NCBI GenBank assembly: GCA_964587625.1
Contig: CAZPLU010000053.1
Location: 1 to 8,136, forward strand
Source of the DNA: DAOPZJ01 sp964587625
GTDB taxonomy: Bacteria > Bacillota > Clostridia > Oscillospirales > JAKOTC01
Reading direction: 5' to 3'
Length of the DNA: 8,136 nucleotides
The notes beneath the pieces are model-generated. The model saw only the letters and a list, made by a program, of their open reading frames with translations, was not told the DNA's origin and made no database searches. How positions within the stretch are numbered: position 1 is the stretch's first letter; each line of letters begins with the position of its first letter. A program made the position numbers and the translations under genes. Below are positions 1 through 6,168 of the stretch, in pieces.

Positions 1-63
1 CAAGTTCGATTCTCGCCCCTCGTTTTTCTGCCCTCTGTCCTCTCACCTCTGCCCTCTGAAAAT

Positions 64-84
64 AAAAAACGCTCGACGGCGTCT
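64..84 (-). terminator. Decayed copy of the tRNA operon terminator
   Basis: This is the unit 1 counterpart of the hairpin at 180-201. On the minus strand AAAGACGCC and AGCGTTTTTT flank the loop GTCG. A G:T wobble and a mismatch at the loop make it weaker than the unit 2 copy. It could act as a second, back-up terminator for the tRNA operon. Confidence 0.45.
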
Positions 85-92
85 TTACTTTT

Positions 93-115
93 TGGAGGCA
101 CCACCGAGAGATCGA
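93..115 (-). pseudogene. tRNA-Cys 3'-end fragment
   Basis: The 17 bases at 93-109 are identical to 207-223, which encode the CCA end, the discriminator base and the 3' acceptor strand of tRNA-Cys. The match continues to 115 with one extra G at 110, taking in part of the T-arm. No D-arm or anticodon arm follows, so the fragment cannot make a tRNA. Just beyond it (116-130) lies an inverted T-arm-like sequence, so 105-130 folds as CGAGA, bulged G, ATCGA, loop CAAGT, TCGAT, TCTCG. Confidence 0.75.
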
Positions 116-173
116 CAAGTTCGATTCTCGCCCCTCGTTTTTCTGCCCTCTGTCTTCTCACCTCTGCCCTCTG

Positions 174-201
174 AAAATAAAAAACGCCCGACGGCGTTTT
201 T
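174..201 (-). terminator. Intrinsic terminator of the tRNA operon
   Basis: A 9-bp perfect stem (180-188 with 193-201) has the loop CGAC. On the minus strand the second arm ends in a run of T, as expected of a Rho-independent terminator. It sits a few bases past the CCA end of tRNA-Cys, the last gene of the operon. The first arm begins with A residues, so it can also work in the other direction. Confidence 0.85.
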
Positions 202-206
202 ATTTT

Positions 207-281
207 TGGAGGCACCACCGAGAATCGAACTCGGGAATAGAGGTTTTGCAGACCTCTGCCTTACCGCTTGGCTATGGTGCC
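207..281 (-). tRNA. tRNA-Cys (anticodon GCA)
   Basis: The reverse strand folds as a complete cloverleaf of 75 nt including an encoded CCA end (207-209). The acceptor stem pairs GGCACCA with TGGTGCC. The discriminator base is U, normal for bacterial tRNA-Cys. The anticodon loop reads CTGCAAA (GCA) and the T-arm contains GTTCGATTC. It is the last gene of a five-tRNA operon; its 3' end is duplicated in the repeat next to it. Confidence 0.96.
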
Positions 282-291
282 GGGAAGAATG

Positions 292-326
292 CGAGGGTGT
301 ATAGCATTTATACACCCTCGTTTTTT
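292..326 (+). terminator. Strong hairpin with T-run on the plus strand, between tRNA-Gly and tRNA-Cys
   Basis: A perfect 12-bp stem (292-303 with 309-320) has the loop GCATT and is followed by six T (321-326). That is a textbook intrinsic terminator for plus-strand transcription, yet both flanking tRNAs are read from the minus strand. Read in their direction, the hairpin is preceded by A residues and has no T-run after it. It may block antisense transcription, act as an RNA-processing stem, or be left over from a rearrangement. Confidence 0.7.
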
Positions 327-401
327 GGAGCGGATGACGAGGCTCGAACTCGCTACCTCAACCTTGGCAAGGTTGCGCTCTACCGGATGAGCTACATCCG
401 C
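326..401 (-). tRNA. tRNA-Gly (anticodon GCC)
   Basis: A complete cloverleaf of 76 nt with encoded CCA (326-328). The acceptor stem pairs GCGGATG with CATCCGC, the discriminator base is U, and the anticodon loop is TTGCCAA. The T-arm has GTTCGAGCC. It is the fourth gene of the operon. The last base of its encoded CCA falls in the T-run that follows the plus-strand hairpin at 292-320. Confidence 0.96.
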
Positions 402-484
402 AAATGTGCGCCGCAGCAGACGCTTGGGGCAATCCGCTCTGCGCGGGGGTTTATCGCGACAACGTCGTTTACGACGGGGTCGTG
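402..484. other. 83-bp spacer between tRNA-Phe and tRNA-Gly
   Basis: This is the longest gap inside the tRNA operon; the Val-Asp and Asp-Phe gaps are 2 and 3 nt. I find no further cloverleaf. It contains a short palindrome at 463-476 (CGTCGT, TT, ACGACG), possibly a processing hairpin, and otherwise nothing I can name. It may mark where two tRNA clusters were joined. Confidence 0.5.
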
Positions 485-560
485 TGGTGCCTCCGGTCGG
501 AATTGAACCAACGACACGGGGATTTTCAGTCCCCTGCTCTACCAACTGAGCTACAGAGGC
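485..560 (-). tRNA. tRNA-Phe (anticodon GAA)
   Basis: A complete cloverleaf of 76 nt with encoded CCA (485-487). The acceptor stem pairs GCCTCTG with CGGAGGC (one T:G wobble), the discriminator base is A, and the anticodon loop is CTGAAAA. The D-arm has AGCTCAGTTGGTAGAGC and the T-arm GGTTCAATTCC. It lies 3 nt after tRNA-Asp in the same transcript. Confidence 0.96.
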
Positions 561-563
561 AAG

Positions 564-640
564 TGGCGACTCGGAAGGGGGTCGAACCCTCGACCTCTAG
601 CGTGACAGGCTAGCGTTCTAACCAACTGAACTACCGAGCC
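564..640 (-). tRNA. tRNA-Asp (anticodon GTC)
   Basis: A complete cloverleaf of 77 nt with encoded CCA (564-566). The acceptor stem pairs GGCTCGG with CCGAGTC (one G:T wobble). The discriminator base is G, as expected for tRNA-Asp. The anticodon loop is CTGTCAC and the T-arm has GGGTTCGACCC. It is the second gene of the operon, 2 nt after tRNA-Val. Confidence 0.96.
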
Positions 641-642
641 AT

Positions 643-718
643 TGGTGGGAACAACAGGACTTGAACCTGTGACCCCCTGCTTGTAAGGCAGATGCTCTCC
701 CAGCTGAGCTATGCTCCC
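643..718 (-). tRNA. tRNA-Val (anticodon TAC)
   Basis: A complete cloverleaf of 76 nt with encoded CCA (643-645). The acceptor stem pairs GGGAGCA with TGTTCCC (one G:T wobble), the discriminator base is A, and the anticodon loop is CTTACAA. The T-arm has AGGTTCAAGTCCT. It is the promoter-proximal gene of the operon. Confidence 0.96.
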
Positions 719-762
719 CCACGCGTGCCGGAGAACCTCTCTGCCAGCCGGCGACGGTTAAC

Positions 763-792
763 ATAGTAACACAATCCGGCGGGCATTGTCAA
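763..792 (-). promoter_or_regulatory. Promoter of the tRNA operon
   Basis: On the minus strand there is a perfect -35 box TTGACA (787-792), an 18-bp spacer and the -10 box TACTAT (763-768). The -10 box ends 44 bases before the first base of tRNA-Val. This is a strong housekeeping-sigma promoter, suitable for stable RNA. No terminator is visible between it and the fhs stop codon at 827, so fhs transcripts may also enter the operon. Confidence 0.8.
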
Positions 793-826
793 TACCAAAA
801 ACGGATTTTTTTCTTTTTCCTAAATA

Positions 827-2494
827 TTAAAACAACCCGCTGATCAAGCCGTTCCGGTCGATGTCAATCGTGTTTGCGGCGGGCGTTTTCGGCAGCCCGG
901 GCATGGTCATAATGTCGCCCGTGAGCGCCACGACAAACCCCGCGCCGGTGCACAGGCGCAAGTCGCGTACGGTCAGGCGGAAGTTTCTCGGTCGGCCCAG
1001 TTGCTTCGGGTCATCGGTCAGCGAATATTGCGTTTTGGCGATGCAGACGGGCAGGGTGTCGAGCCCGAGCGCCGAAATCTCATCGAGCTTTTTTTGTGCC
1101 GCCTCCTCGATCACAACTTTACTTGCGCCGTAGATTTCAATGGCGATGCGCTCGATTTTTTCGGTAATCGTCATCCCGTCGGCGCAGAGCGGCCTGAATA
1201 CGCCGCCATCCCGCGCGGCGGCGACGACCTTTTCCGCCAAAAAAGCGGCGCCTTTCCCGCCTTCGGAAAAACCGTCGCTGACCGCGCAGTCCGCGCCGTT
1301 TTGTTCGGCGATTTTTAAGACGGCGGCAATTTCTTCGGGCGTATCGGTGGGGAAGCGGTTGACGGCAACCACAACCGGAAGACCGTATTTTTTGATGTTT
1401 TCGATGTGCGCGGCGAGGTTGACGCCGCCATTTTCGACGGCGGCCGCGTTTTCCCTGCCAAGTTCGGATTTTGCAATACCGGCGTTGTGTTTCAACGCAC
1501 GCACCGTGGCGACCAAAACCACCGCGGAGGGTTTCAGACCGGCGGCGCGGCATTTGATGTCAAAAAACTTCTGCGCGCCCAGATCGGCTCCGAATCCGGC
1601 CTCAGTGATGCAGTAATCGGCCAGTTTCAAGCCGAGTTTCGTGGCGCGAACCGAGTTGCAACCGTGGGCGATATTGGCAAACGGGCCGCCGTGCATCAGA
1701 CAGGGCGTGCCCTCAAGGGTCTGGACGAGATTGGGATTGACCGCGTCTTTGAGCAGCGCGGCCATCGCGCCCTGCGCGTTCAACTGGCGGCAGAACACGG
1801 CGTTTCCGTCCAAATCGTAGCCGACGAGGATGTCGCCGAGCCGCTTTTTGAGGTCGCCGATATCGGTACAGAGGCAGAGCACTGCCATAACCTCCGAGGC
1901 GGCGGTGATATTGAAGCCGTCGGAGCGCATAAAGCCGTTGGCTTTGCCGCCGATGCCCGCGATGACCTCGCGCAGCGCGCGGTCGTTCATATCCATACAG
2001 CGGCGGAAGTAGATGCGTCTTGTGTCGAGCCGCAGGGCATTGTCGTGGTTGATGTGGTTGTCGATTAAAGCGCACAACAGGTTGTTCGCCGCCGTGACCG
2101 CATGCATATCGCCTGTAAAATGGAGGTTGATGTCCTCCATCGGGATCACCTGTGAATGCCCGCCGCCCGCAGCGCCGCCCTTGATGCCGAACACCGGCCC
2201 GAGCGACGGTTCGCGCAGTGCGATAATCGCGTTTTTTCCGATGTGCTTCATCGCCTGCCCGAGCGCGACGGTGGTCGTGGTCTTGCCCTCGCCCGCCGGA
2301 GTGGGGTTGATCGCGGTGACCAAAACCAATTTGCCGTCGGGTTGGCTTTCGGTGCGCGAAAATGCCGATTGTGCGATCTTCGCCTTATATTTTCCGTAGG
2401 GCTCAAGCTCGTCCGGGAGGATTCCGAGCCGCTCGGCGATTTCGGAAATCGGCGGCGGTTTCACGCTCTGGGCAATATCGATGTCGGAAAGCAT
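827..2494 (-). CDS. fhs: Formate--tetrahydrofolate ligase
   Basis: A cytosolic enzyme of one-carbon metabolism that joins formate to tetrahydrofolate using ATP, giving 10-formyl-tetrahydrofolate for purines, fMet-tRNA or, in acetogens, the methyl branch of acetyl-CoA synthesis. The 555-residue product has the usual family length (about 555-560) and looks intact. Visible motifs are the ATP-binding loop PTPAGEGKTTT at 64-74, EPSLGP at 95-100, GFGADLGAQKFFDIKCR at 300-316, NRFPTDT at 379-385 and the C-terminal signature TMPGLPKTPAA at 530-540. The ATG at 2494 is preceded at 7 nt by GAGG, which overlaps the TGA of the gene upstream, so the two are probably co-transcribed and translationally coupled. 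I see no promoter of its own and no terminator after it. The identification is secure. Its presence does not prove acetogenesis, since many fermenting Firmicutes carry it. Confidence 0.97.
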   Translation of the reverse strand: MLSDIDIAQSVKPPPISEIAERLGILPDELEPYGKYKAKIAQSAFSRTESQPDGKLVLVTAINPTPAGEGKTTTTVALGQAMKHIGKNAIIALREPSLGPVFGIKGGAAGGGHSQVIPMEDINLHFTGDMHAVTAANNLLCALIDNHINHDNALRLDTRRIYFRRCMDMNDRALREVIAGIGGKANGFMRSDGFNITAASEVMAVLCLCTDIGDLKKRLGDILVGYDLDGNAVFCRQLNAQGAMAALLKDAVNPNLVQTLEGTPCLMHGGPFANIAHGCNSVRATKLGLKLADYCITEAGFGADLGAQKFFDIKCRAAGLKPSAVVLVATVRALKHNAGIAKSELGRENAAAVENGGVNLAAHIENIKKYGLPVVVAVNRFPTDTPEEIAAVLKIAEQNGADCAVSDGFSEGGKGAAFLAEKVVAAARDGGVFRPLCADGMTITEKIERIAIEIYGASKVVIEEAAQKKLDEISALGLDTLPVCIAKTQYSLTDDPKQLGRPRNFRLTVRDLRLCTGAGFVVALTGDIMTMPGLPKTPAANTIDIDRNGLISGLF

Positions 2495-2506
2495 GTGACA
2501 ACCTCA
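2495..2506 (-). promoter_or_regulatory. fhs ribosome-binding site overlapping the upstream stop codon
   Basis: On the minus strand the sequence TGAGGTTGTCAC runs straight into the fhs ATG. TGA is the stop of the heparinase-like gene and GAGG is the fhs Shine-Dalgarno, 7 nt from the start. A ribosome finishing the first gene therefore stands on the start site of the second, the usual layout for translational coupling. Confidence 0.75.
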
Positions 2507-4378
2507 AATCTTTGAAAATTGATAATCGACCGTGAAGGTGGTGACGACCGTATTTCGGCGCGCCATGATGCCCCAGCGGAAATGTTTCCCGGTTTGGGCA
2601 TACCCCTTGAACACATAAAATTTTGTGCCGTTTTCACCTTTGAGCGTGATATCCACACGCTTATCGGGCAGCTTATAGGCGAACTTGATGTCGCCGTCGC
2701 ACTCATAACATTTGAGTTCTTGAAGCGTGTCATACGGTTTTTCGGAAAACGGCGGCGCCGCTTTGGCTTCAAAGTCAAATTCCGGCTCGCCCAAGCAGTG
2801 GAAGATGTAATCATAGGTGTGTGTCTTGCCGGTTTTATCGGTGCAGGTGAAGTTGTCGTGCAGGGTGTTGTGGTCGAGCTTTAAATCGCGGATGTAATCG
2901 ACACCGGGATAGGCGTCCTCGCTGAGCGCCTTGATGCGTGCTTTTTCTTTATCATATTCAAGCAGTTTGCCCTTGCTCTTTTTCGGGATATTCGCCATAT
3001 CGGTCACGACGGTGCAGTGGGAGAGCGTCCCCTGCTGCCACGGGAATAAAAACGAGCCGTAGCCGTTGGTCGAGAGGTCGTAACTGACCGATTCGCCGAA
3101 CGCCGAAATTTCGATGTTCATAATGTCGAAATGCGAGTGCGAGGCGATGATCAGCCCGTATTTGAAGAAGACCTCGAGGTCGCGGTCGCGCAGCATGGCG
3201 AAGTTCGTGTCCTCCCAAATCCGGGTCTCGAGTTTTTCACGCGGGTATTTTCCGTAGTCCGCAGGGTTGACGCCGAACAGCAGGCGGGGCAGGTCTCCGC
3301 CGCGCAGCGGATTCGGAACGCCGTTGTGGTCGAGCAGCGGGGAGCGGTCGTCGTACATCATCGTCGCGGCCCACTTGATCATCGGGTGGTCGAGGCAGGC
3401 GGCGGCGGTATCGTATTGTCCGGAAAAACACGCCAGCGAAATAAACGGCCAGCCGTCATTGGGGTTGGGCAGCATGCAGTTGGAAAACGCCATCTGAGCG
3501 GGCATCACATACATTTTTTCGATAATCTTCGCGAGTTTTTCGATACAGTCGGCCCGGTAACCCGACGCCTTGGCAAAATAGATCAGATCGGTCATCGGCG
3601 CGATACAGTAAAAGTGGTAATGCACCGAGCCCTCGTACCAAAAATAATCCTTTGTGATCCCCAGCGCGACTTGATTGATCAGGCCGAACTCGCTCTCGAA
3701 GGCGTATTCGATCAAATCGGGCTGCTTGTAAAAGATGCCGATGGTCGCGATGGCGCACAAATCCCAGACCGGAATATTGTTGATGTAATAACAAAACGGC
3801 TTTAAAAAATGTCCCTGGGGAATAAAAAACTTTTCGCCCAGTTCGGTCACAAAGCCGTCGTCGAGAGAATCCCCGAGAATCATAACGGCGTTGAGCAGCG
3901 AGATCACGTCGCCGTCGTCGGTCAGATGCTGGCCCGAAATGCGCCCGAGATACATCGGATGCACGACCCAGACCCGAAGCTTTTGATAATTCTCCAAATA
4001 AAAATTCAATACGGTTTTAATATATTCGAGATACTTGGTATCGCCCGTGAGCTTGTATAAAATCGCGGCTTTTTTGGCGTTGCCGTTCGCGGTGTTGCGG
4101 TATTGGTTATTCCAGGCGTCGTTTGCGCGCCAGCCCATATTGACGAATCCGCAAGCGGGGCAGGGCTGACCCATCGGGATGTCCTTGTCGAATTTCAGGC
4201 CGGTGCCGCACTTTTCGCAGATGTAGTGATGGCCCCAACCGCAGCGTCGGCCGACGTCGTCGTGATAAGTCGCGATAAATGCGTCCACATCGGTTTTCAT
4301 CTTATTAAAAAGTTTTTTCGCCCAGTCATACTGAGCGATTTTTTGCTTAAGCGCGGTAAAGTCGTCAATATATGCCAT
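2504..4378 (-). CDS. Heparinase II/III-like polysaccharide lyase, cytosolic
   Basis: The 624-residue protein has the layout of the heparinase II/III superfamily: an N-terminal helical toroid, then a C-terminal beta-sheet domain. Such enzymes cleave uronic-acid polysaccharides or oligosaccharides by beta-elimination; the substrate cannot be read here. Visible features are a zinc-ribbon-like set of cysteines (C46, C54, C57, C73, C76), NN at 200-201, YEGSVHYH at 248-255 (candidate catalytic Tyr and His), HSHFD at 414-418 (matches the family HxHxD motif), SHCTVVTD at 453-460 and YDYIFH at 522-527. There is no signal peptide or membrane segment, so it probably acts inside the cell on imported fragments. 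The ATG at 4378 has GGAGG 8 nt upstream; an in-frame TTG at 4393 overlaps that site and is less likely. It is followed after 9 bp by fhs. A catalytically inactive or differently acting family member is possible. Confidence 0.82.
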   Translation of the reverse strand: MAYIDDFTALKQKIAQYDWAKKLFNKMKTDVDAFIATYHDDVGRRCGWGHHYICEKCGTGLKFDKDIPMGQPCPACGFVNMGWRANDAWNNQYRNTANGNAKKAAILYKLTGDTKYLEYIKTVLNFYLENYQKLRVWVVHPMYLGRISGQHLTDDGDVISLLNAVMILGDSLDDGFVTELGEKFFIPQGHFLKPFCYYINNIPVWDLCAIATIGIFYKQPDLIEYAFESEFGLINQVALGITKDYFWYEGSVHYHFYCIAPMTDLIYFAKASGYRADCIEKLAKIIEKMYVMPAQMAFSNCMLPNPNDGWPFISLACFSGQYDTAAACLDHPMIKWAATMMYDDRSPLLDHNGVPNPLRGGDLPRLLFGVNPADYGKYPREKLETRIWEDTNFAMLRDRDLEVFFKYGLIIASHSHFDIMNIEISAFGESVSYDLSTNGYGSFLFPWQQGTLSHCTVVTDMANIPKKSKGKLLEYDKEKARIKALSEDAYPGVDYIRDLKLDHNTLHDNFTCTDKTGKTHTYDYIFHCLGEPEFDFEAKAAPPFSEKPYDTLQELKCYECDGDIKFAYKLPDKRVDITLKGENGTKFYVFKGYAQTGKHFRWGIMARRNTVVTTFTVDYQFSKI

Positions 4379-4419
4379 AATGCAGTCCTCCAAAACACAA
4401 AAAAATCGGAATTGTGTTC

Positions 4420-4448
4420 ATTTTATCATGGGAAATCCCAAAAAGCAA
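4420..4448 (-). promoter_or_regulatory. Promoter of the heparinase-like gene and fhs, with a palindrome in the spacer
   Basis: On the minus strand the -35 box is TTGCTT (4443-4448), the spacer 17 bp and the -10 box TAAAAT (4420-4425). The spacer is largely occupied by the palindrome TGGGA-AA-TCCCA (4429-4440). Its position between the two boxes would suit a repressor operator, but that role is inferred from position only. The 5' UTR would be about 35 nt. Confidence 0.6.
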
Positions 4449-4491
4449 CCTGGTTTACCACAATAAAACGATTTCGGGTGTTGTGTCTCCC

Positions 4492-4520
4492 TTGAAAAAA
4501 GCTGCCGCAGACGGTATAAT
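4492..4520 (+). promoter_or_regulatory. Promoter of the sortase gene
   Basis: The boxes are TTGAAA at 4492-4497 and a perfect TATAAT at 4515-4520, separated by 17 bp, with transcription predicted from about 4527. The Shine-Dalgarno AAGGAGA (4539-4545) and the ATG at 4550 follow, so the 5' UTR is only about 23 nt. It diverges from the promoter at 4420-4448; the -35 boxes are about 43 bp apart. Confidence 0.85.
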
Positions 4521-4549
4521 GGGAACGTATCCTAATTCAAGGAGATCGT

Positions 4550-5425
4550 ATGAACGCTTTTAACCCGAAACCACCTCCCAATGAACGCTTATTGACAAAA
4601 ATACAACTCGTGCTTATCACCATATTTTTGACTATTTTGTTGGTATGCGCGGCCATTTTGTTTTTGGATTGGTACGACGGCTACAAGAGTGAAAAAGAGC
4701 GGGAACAACTCGCCTCTCAAATGCAGAGCGCGGCGCAGCAAATCACGGCGCCCATGGGGGAAAACGACATTCTTCCCGCATTCAAGCCGCTGTATGAACG
4801 CAACAAAGATACCGTGGGGTGGATCAAAATCAACGGGACGCCGATTGATTATGTCGTGGTGCAGACCGGCAACAACGACGACTATCTGCGCACCGCCCAT
4901 GACGGCAGCGATAACCGCAACGGCACTATTTTCCTCGATTATCAGAGCAAATTCAATCCCAAGGGCAAAAACATCGTTGTCTACGGCCATAACATGAAAA
5001 CGAAGGCGATGTTTTCCACTCTCGGCGAATATCAATCGGTGAACTATTACCGCGATCACCCGATTGTGGAGTTCAATACGCTTTACGAGTATTCGAAATA
5101 TAAAATTTTTGCGGTCGTTTTAATGGACGCCTCACCCGACGAAACCGGCTCCAAAGATGAATTCAAACTCTATTCGCAGTTCACGAACGACGACACGTTT
5201 TTCACCTATATCGACACCATCCGCGCCCACAGCTTGCTCGACATCGACGTCGATGTGAAAAAAGACGACCAAATCATCTCGCTGGTCACCTGTTCCTATG
5301 ATATCGACGACGGCCGTTATGCCGTTTTTGCCCGTGAAGTGCGCGAGGGTGAGAGCGCCTGGGTCGACACCTCGGCGGCCAAAATCAACGAAGACGCCAT
5401 CATGCCCGGCGAATACACGAGTTGA
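4550..5425 (+). CDS. Class B sortase
   Basis: A membrane-anchored transpeptidase that cuts a C-terminal sorting signal on secreted proteins and attaches them to cell-wall peptidoglycan. The 291-residue product has a short charged cytoplasmic N-terminus, one hydrophobic anchor at about 18-40, a charged stalk at 42-60 and the catalytic beta-barrel. H147 (VVYGHNM), C248 (SLVTCSYD) and R256 (DDGRYAVFAR) form the expected triad. The long insert between H147 and C248 and the TCSYD form of the cysteine motif fit class B, whose members often serve iron-uptake or house-keeping surface proteins. The start is well set: AAGGAGA lies 4 nt before the ATG. No protein with a sorting signal is encoded here, so its substrate is elsewhere. 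The GNAT gene follows after 31 bp, probably on the same transcript. Confidence 0.9.
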   Translation: MNAFNPKPPPNERLLTKIQLVLITIFLTILLVCAAILFLDWYDGYKSEKEREQLASQMQSAAQQITAPMGENDILPAFKPLYERNKDTVGWIKINGTPIDYVVVQTGNNDDYLRTAHDGSDNRNGTIFLDYQSKFNPKGKNIVVYGHNMKTKAMFSTLGEYQSVNYYRDHPIVEFNTLYEYSKYKIFAVVLMDASPDETGSKDEFKLYSQFTNDDTFFTYIDTIRAHSLLDIDVDVKKDDQIISLVTCSYDIDDGRYAVFAREVREGESAWVDTSAAKINEDAIMPGEYTS

Positions 5426-5441
5426 AAAACTTTTTTTCAAT
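5422..5441 (+). other. AT-rich hairpin over the sortase stop codon
   Basis: TTGAAAAA (5422-5429) pairs with TTTTTCAA (5433-5440) around the loop CTT and is followed by TTTT. It includes the TGA stop of the sortase. With only two G:C pairs it is weak, so at most it would reduce transcription into the next gene. Confidence 0.35.
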
Positions 5442-5456
5442 TTTCAGAGGTGGGTT

Positions 5457-6014
5457 ATGTTAAACCATATCGGAACACAAGACCTTGAAACCGAAAGATT
5501 ATTATTGAGAAAATTTTACCCGGATGACGCCGATTCGATGTTTTATAACTGGTCGAATGACGAGGAAGCCGTGAAGTTTTTGTCTTGGCGTACTCATAAA
5601 ACACGGGATGATTCCGAAAATTTTATAAAAGCGTTAATTGAAAAATACAGTAATCCGACGACCTATACATGGGCAGTTGTGTTGAAAAAAAATCACGAAC
5701 CCATCGGCTATATCAATTTTCATGCGATCAACGACACGCACAGACGGGGTGAAGTGAGTTATTGTATCGGCAGAATGTTTTGGAATCATGGTTATGCCAC
5801 CGAAGCGTTAAAAGCCGCTGTCAATTTTGCTTTTTTTGAAGTCGGTTTTAACCGATTGATCGGACTTCATGATGTTTTGAACCCCGCTTCGGGCAAGGTA
5901 TTGGAAAAGGCGGGATTCCGGTACGAAGGATTATTAAGACAACATGAGGTCACCAAAACAGGCGTTACACAGGATTTAAAAATTTACGGGATATTAAAAG
6001 AATACATCAAATAA
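5457..6014 (+). CDS. GNAT-family N-acetyltransferase (RimJ/RimL type)
   Basis: An acetyl-CoA-dependent enzyme that transfers an acetyl group to an amine; the target (protein N-terminus, antibiotic, polyamine or amino acid) cannot be told from sequence. The 185 residues match the family length. The N-terminal ETERLLLRKF (11-20) is typical of the RimJ/RimL branch. Motif A, which binds acetyl-CoA, is at about 100-122 with WNHGYATEAL (109-118), and motif B is NPASGKVLEKAGFRYEG (142-158). The ATG at 5457 has GAGG 6 nt upstream. The frame is open further back, to 5298, but that stretch lies inside the sortase gene and does not look like GNAT sequence. G+C in its first 240 bases is roughly 38% by hand count, against about 57% in the middle of the sortase gene, and leucine is often TTA, which suggests a different origin. 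Confidence 0.88.
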   Translation: MLNHIGTQDLETERLLLRKFYPDDADSMFYNWSNDEEAVKFLSWRTHKTRDDSENFIKALIEKYSNPTTYTWAVVLKKNHEPIGYINFHAINDTHRRGEVSYCIGRMFWNHGYATEALKAAVNFAFFEVGFNRLIGLHDVLNPASGKVLEKAGFRYEGLLRQHEVTKTGVTQDLKIYGILKEYIK

Positions 6015-6144
6015 TTCATACGGTTTTTCAAAGGATTGTTTTTATCAGGAAGTAGGGCGAATAAAGTTCGCCCGCGAAAAACTTCCGCACTGATTTCGTT
6101 ATATTTGTACTAAATAATATTTCATGCGAAATCGAACCTTTTCC

Positions 6145-6166
6145 GCGTGCCGAAATTGCGGCACGC
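6145..6166. repeat. 8-bp hairpin inside the intergenic element
   Basis: GCGTGCCG (6145-6152) and CGGCACGC (6159-6166) form a perfect stem around the loop AAATTG. Neither strand has a T-run directly after it, so it is not a standard intrinsic terminator. Confidence 0.75.
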
Positions 6167-6168
6167 TC

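Larger units (their letters stand above)
1..228. repeat. Tandem repeat, two ~115-bp units, abutting tRNA-Cys
   Basis: Unit 1 begins at 1 and unit 2 at 116; both open with CAAGTTCGATTCTCG. Over the first ~92 bases I count only about five differences, for example TGTCC/TGTCT, GCTCG/GCCCG and a one-base indel in the T tract. Each unit contains, in order, a CT-rich tract of repeated CCTCTG-like words, a terminator-like hairpin and the tRNA-Cys 3' end. Unit 2 merges into the intact tRNA-Cys gene. Because the window opens at the start of a unit, more copies may lie to the left. Likely origins are local duplication or an integration event at the tRNA 3' end; the sequence does not decide between them. 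Confidence 0.85.

Noticed and set aside
1..228. CRISPR array
   Set aside because: The units are 115 bp and repeat over their whole length with no unique spacers; no cas genes are present.
246..613. Open frames across the tRNA cluster, including a 94-codon minus-strand frame and 86- and 69-codon plus-strand frames
   Set aside because: They run through complete tRNA cloverleafs, lack convincing ribosome-binding sites and are artefacts of tRNA sequence.
1137..2068. Long frames within fhs, e.g. 220 codons on the plus strand and an Arg-rich 138-codon frame on the minus strand
   Set aside because: They overlap the full length of an unmistakable fhs gene, and their composition is that of shadow frames in GC-rich coding DNA.
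3131..3805. 224-codon plus-strand frame inside the heparinase-like gene
   Set aside because: It is antisense to a gene with clear family motifs; no recognisable domain or start site.
4379..4393. TTG start giving five extra residues to the heparinase-like protein
   Set aside because: The TTG codon overlaps the GGAGG that serves the ATG at 4378, so it cannot use that site.
5298..5456. N-terminal extension of the GNAT frame back to 5298
   Set aside because: It overlaps the sortase in another frame, and the ATG at 5457 has a good Shine-Dalgarno and starts at the usual GNAT boundary.
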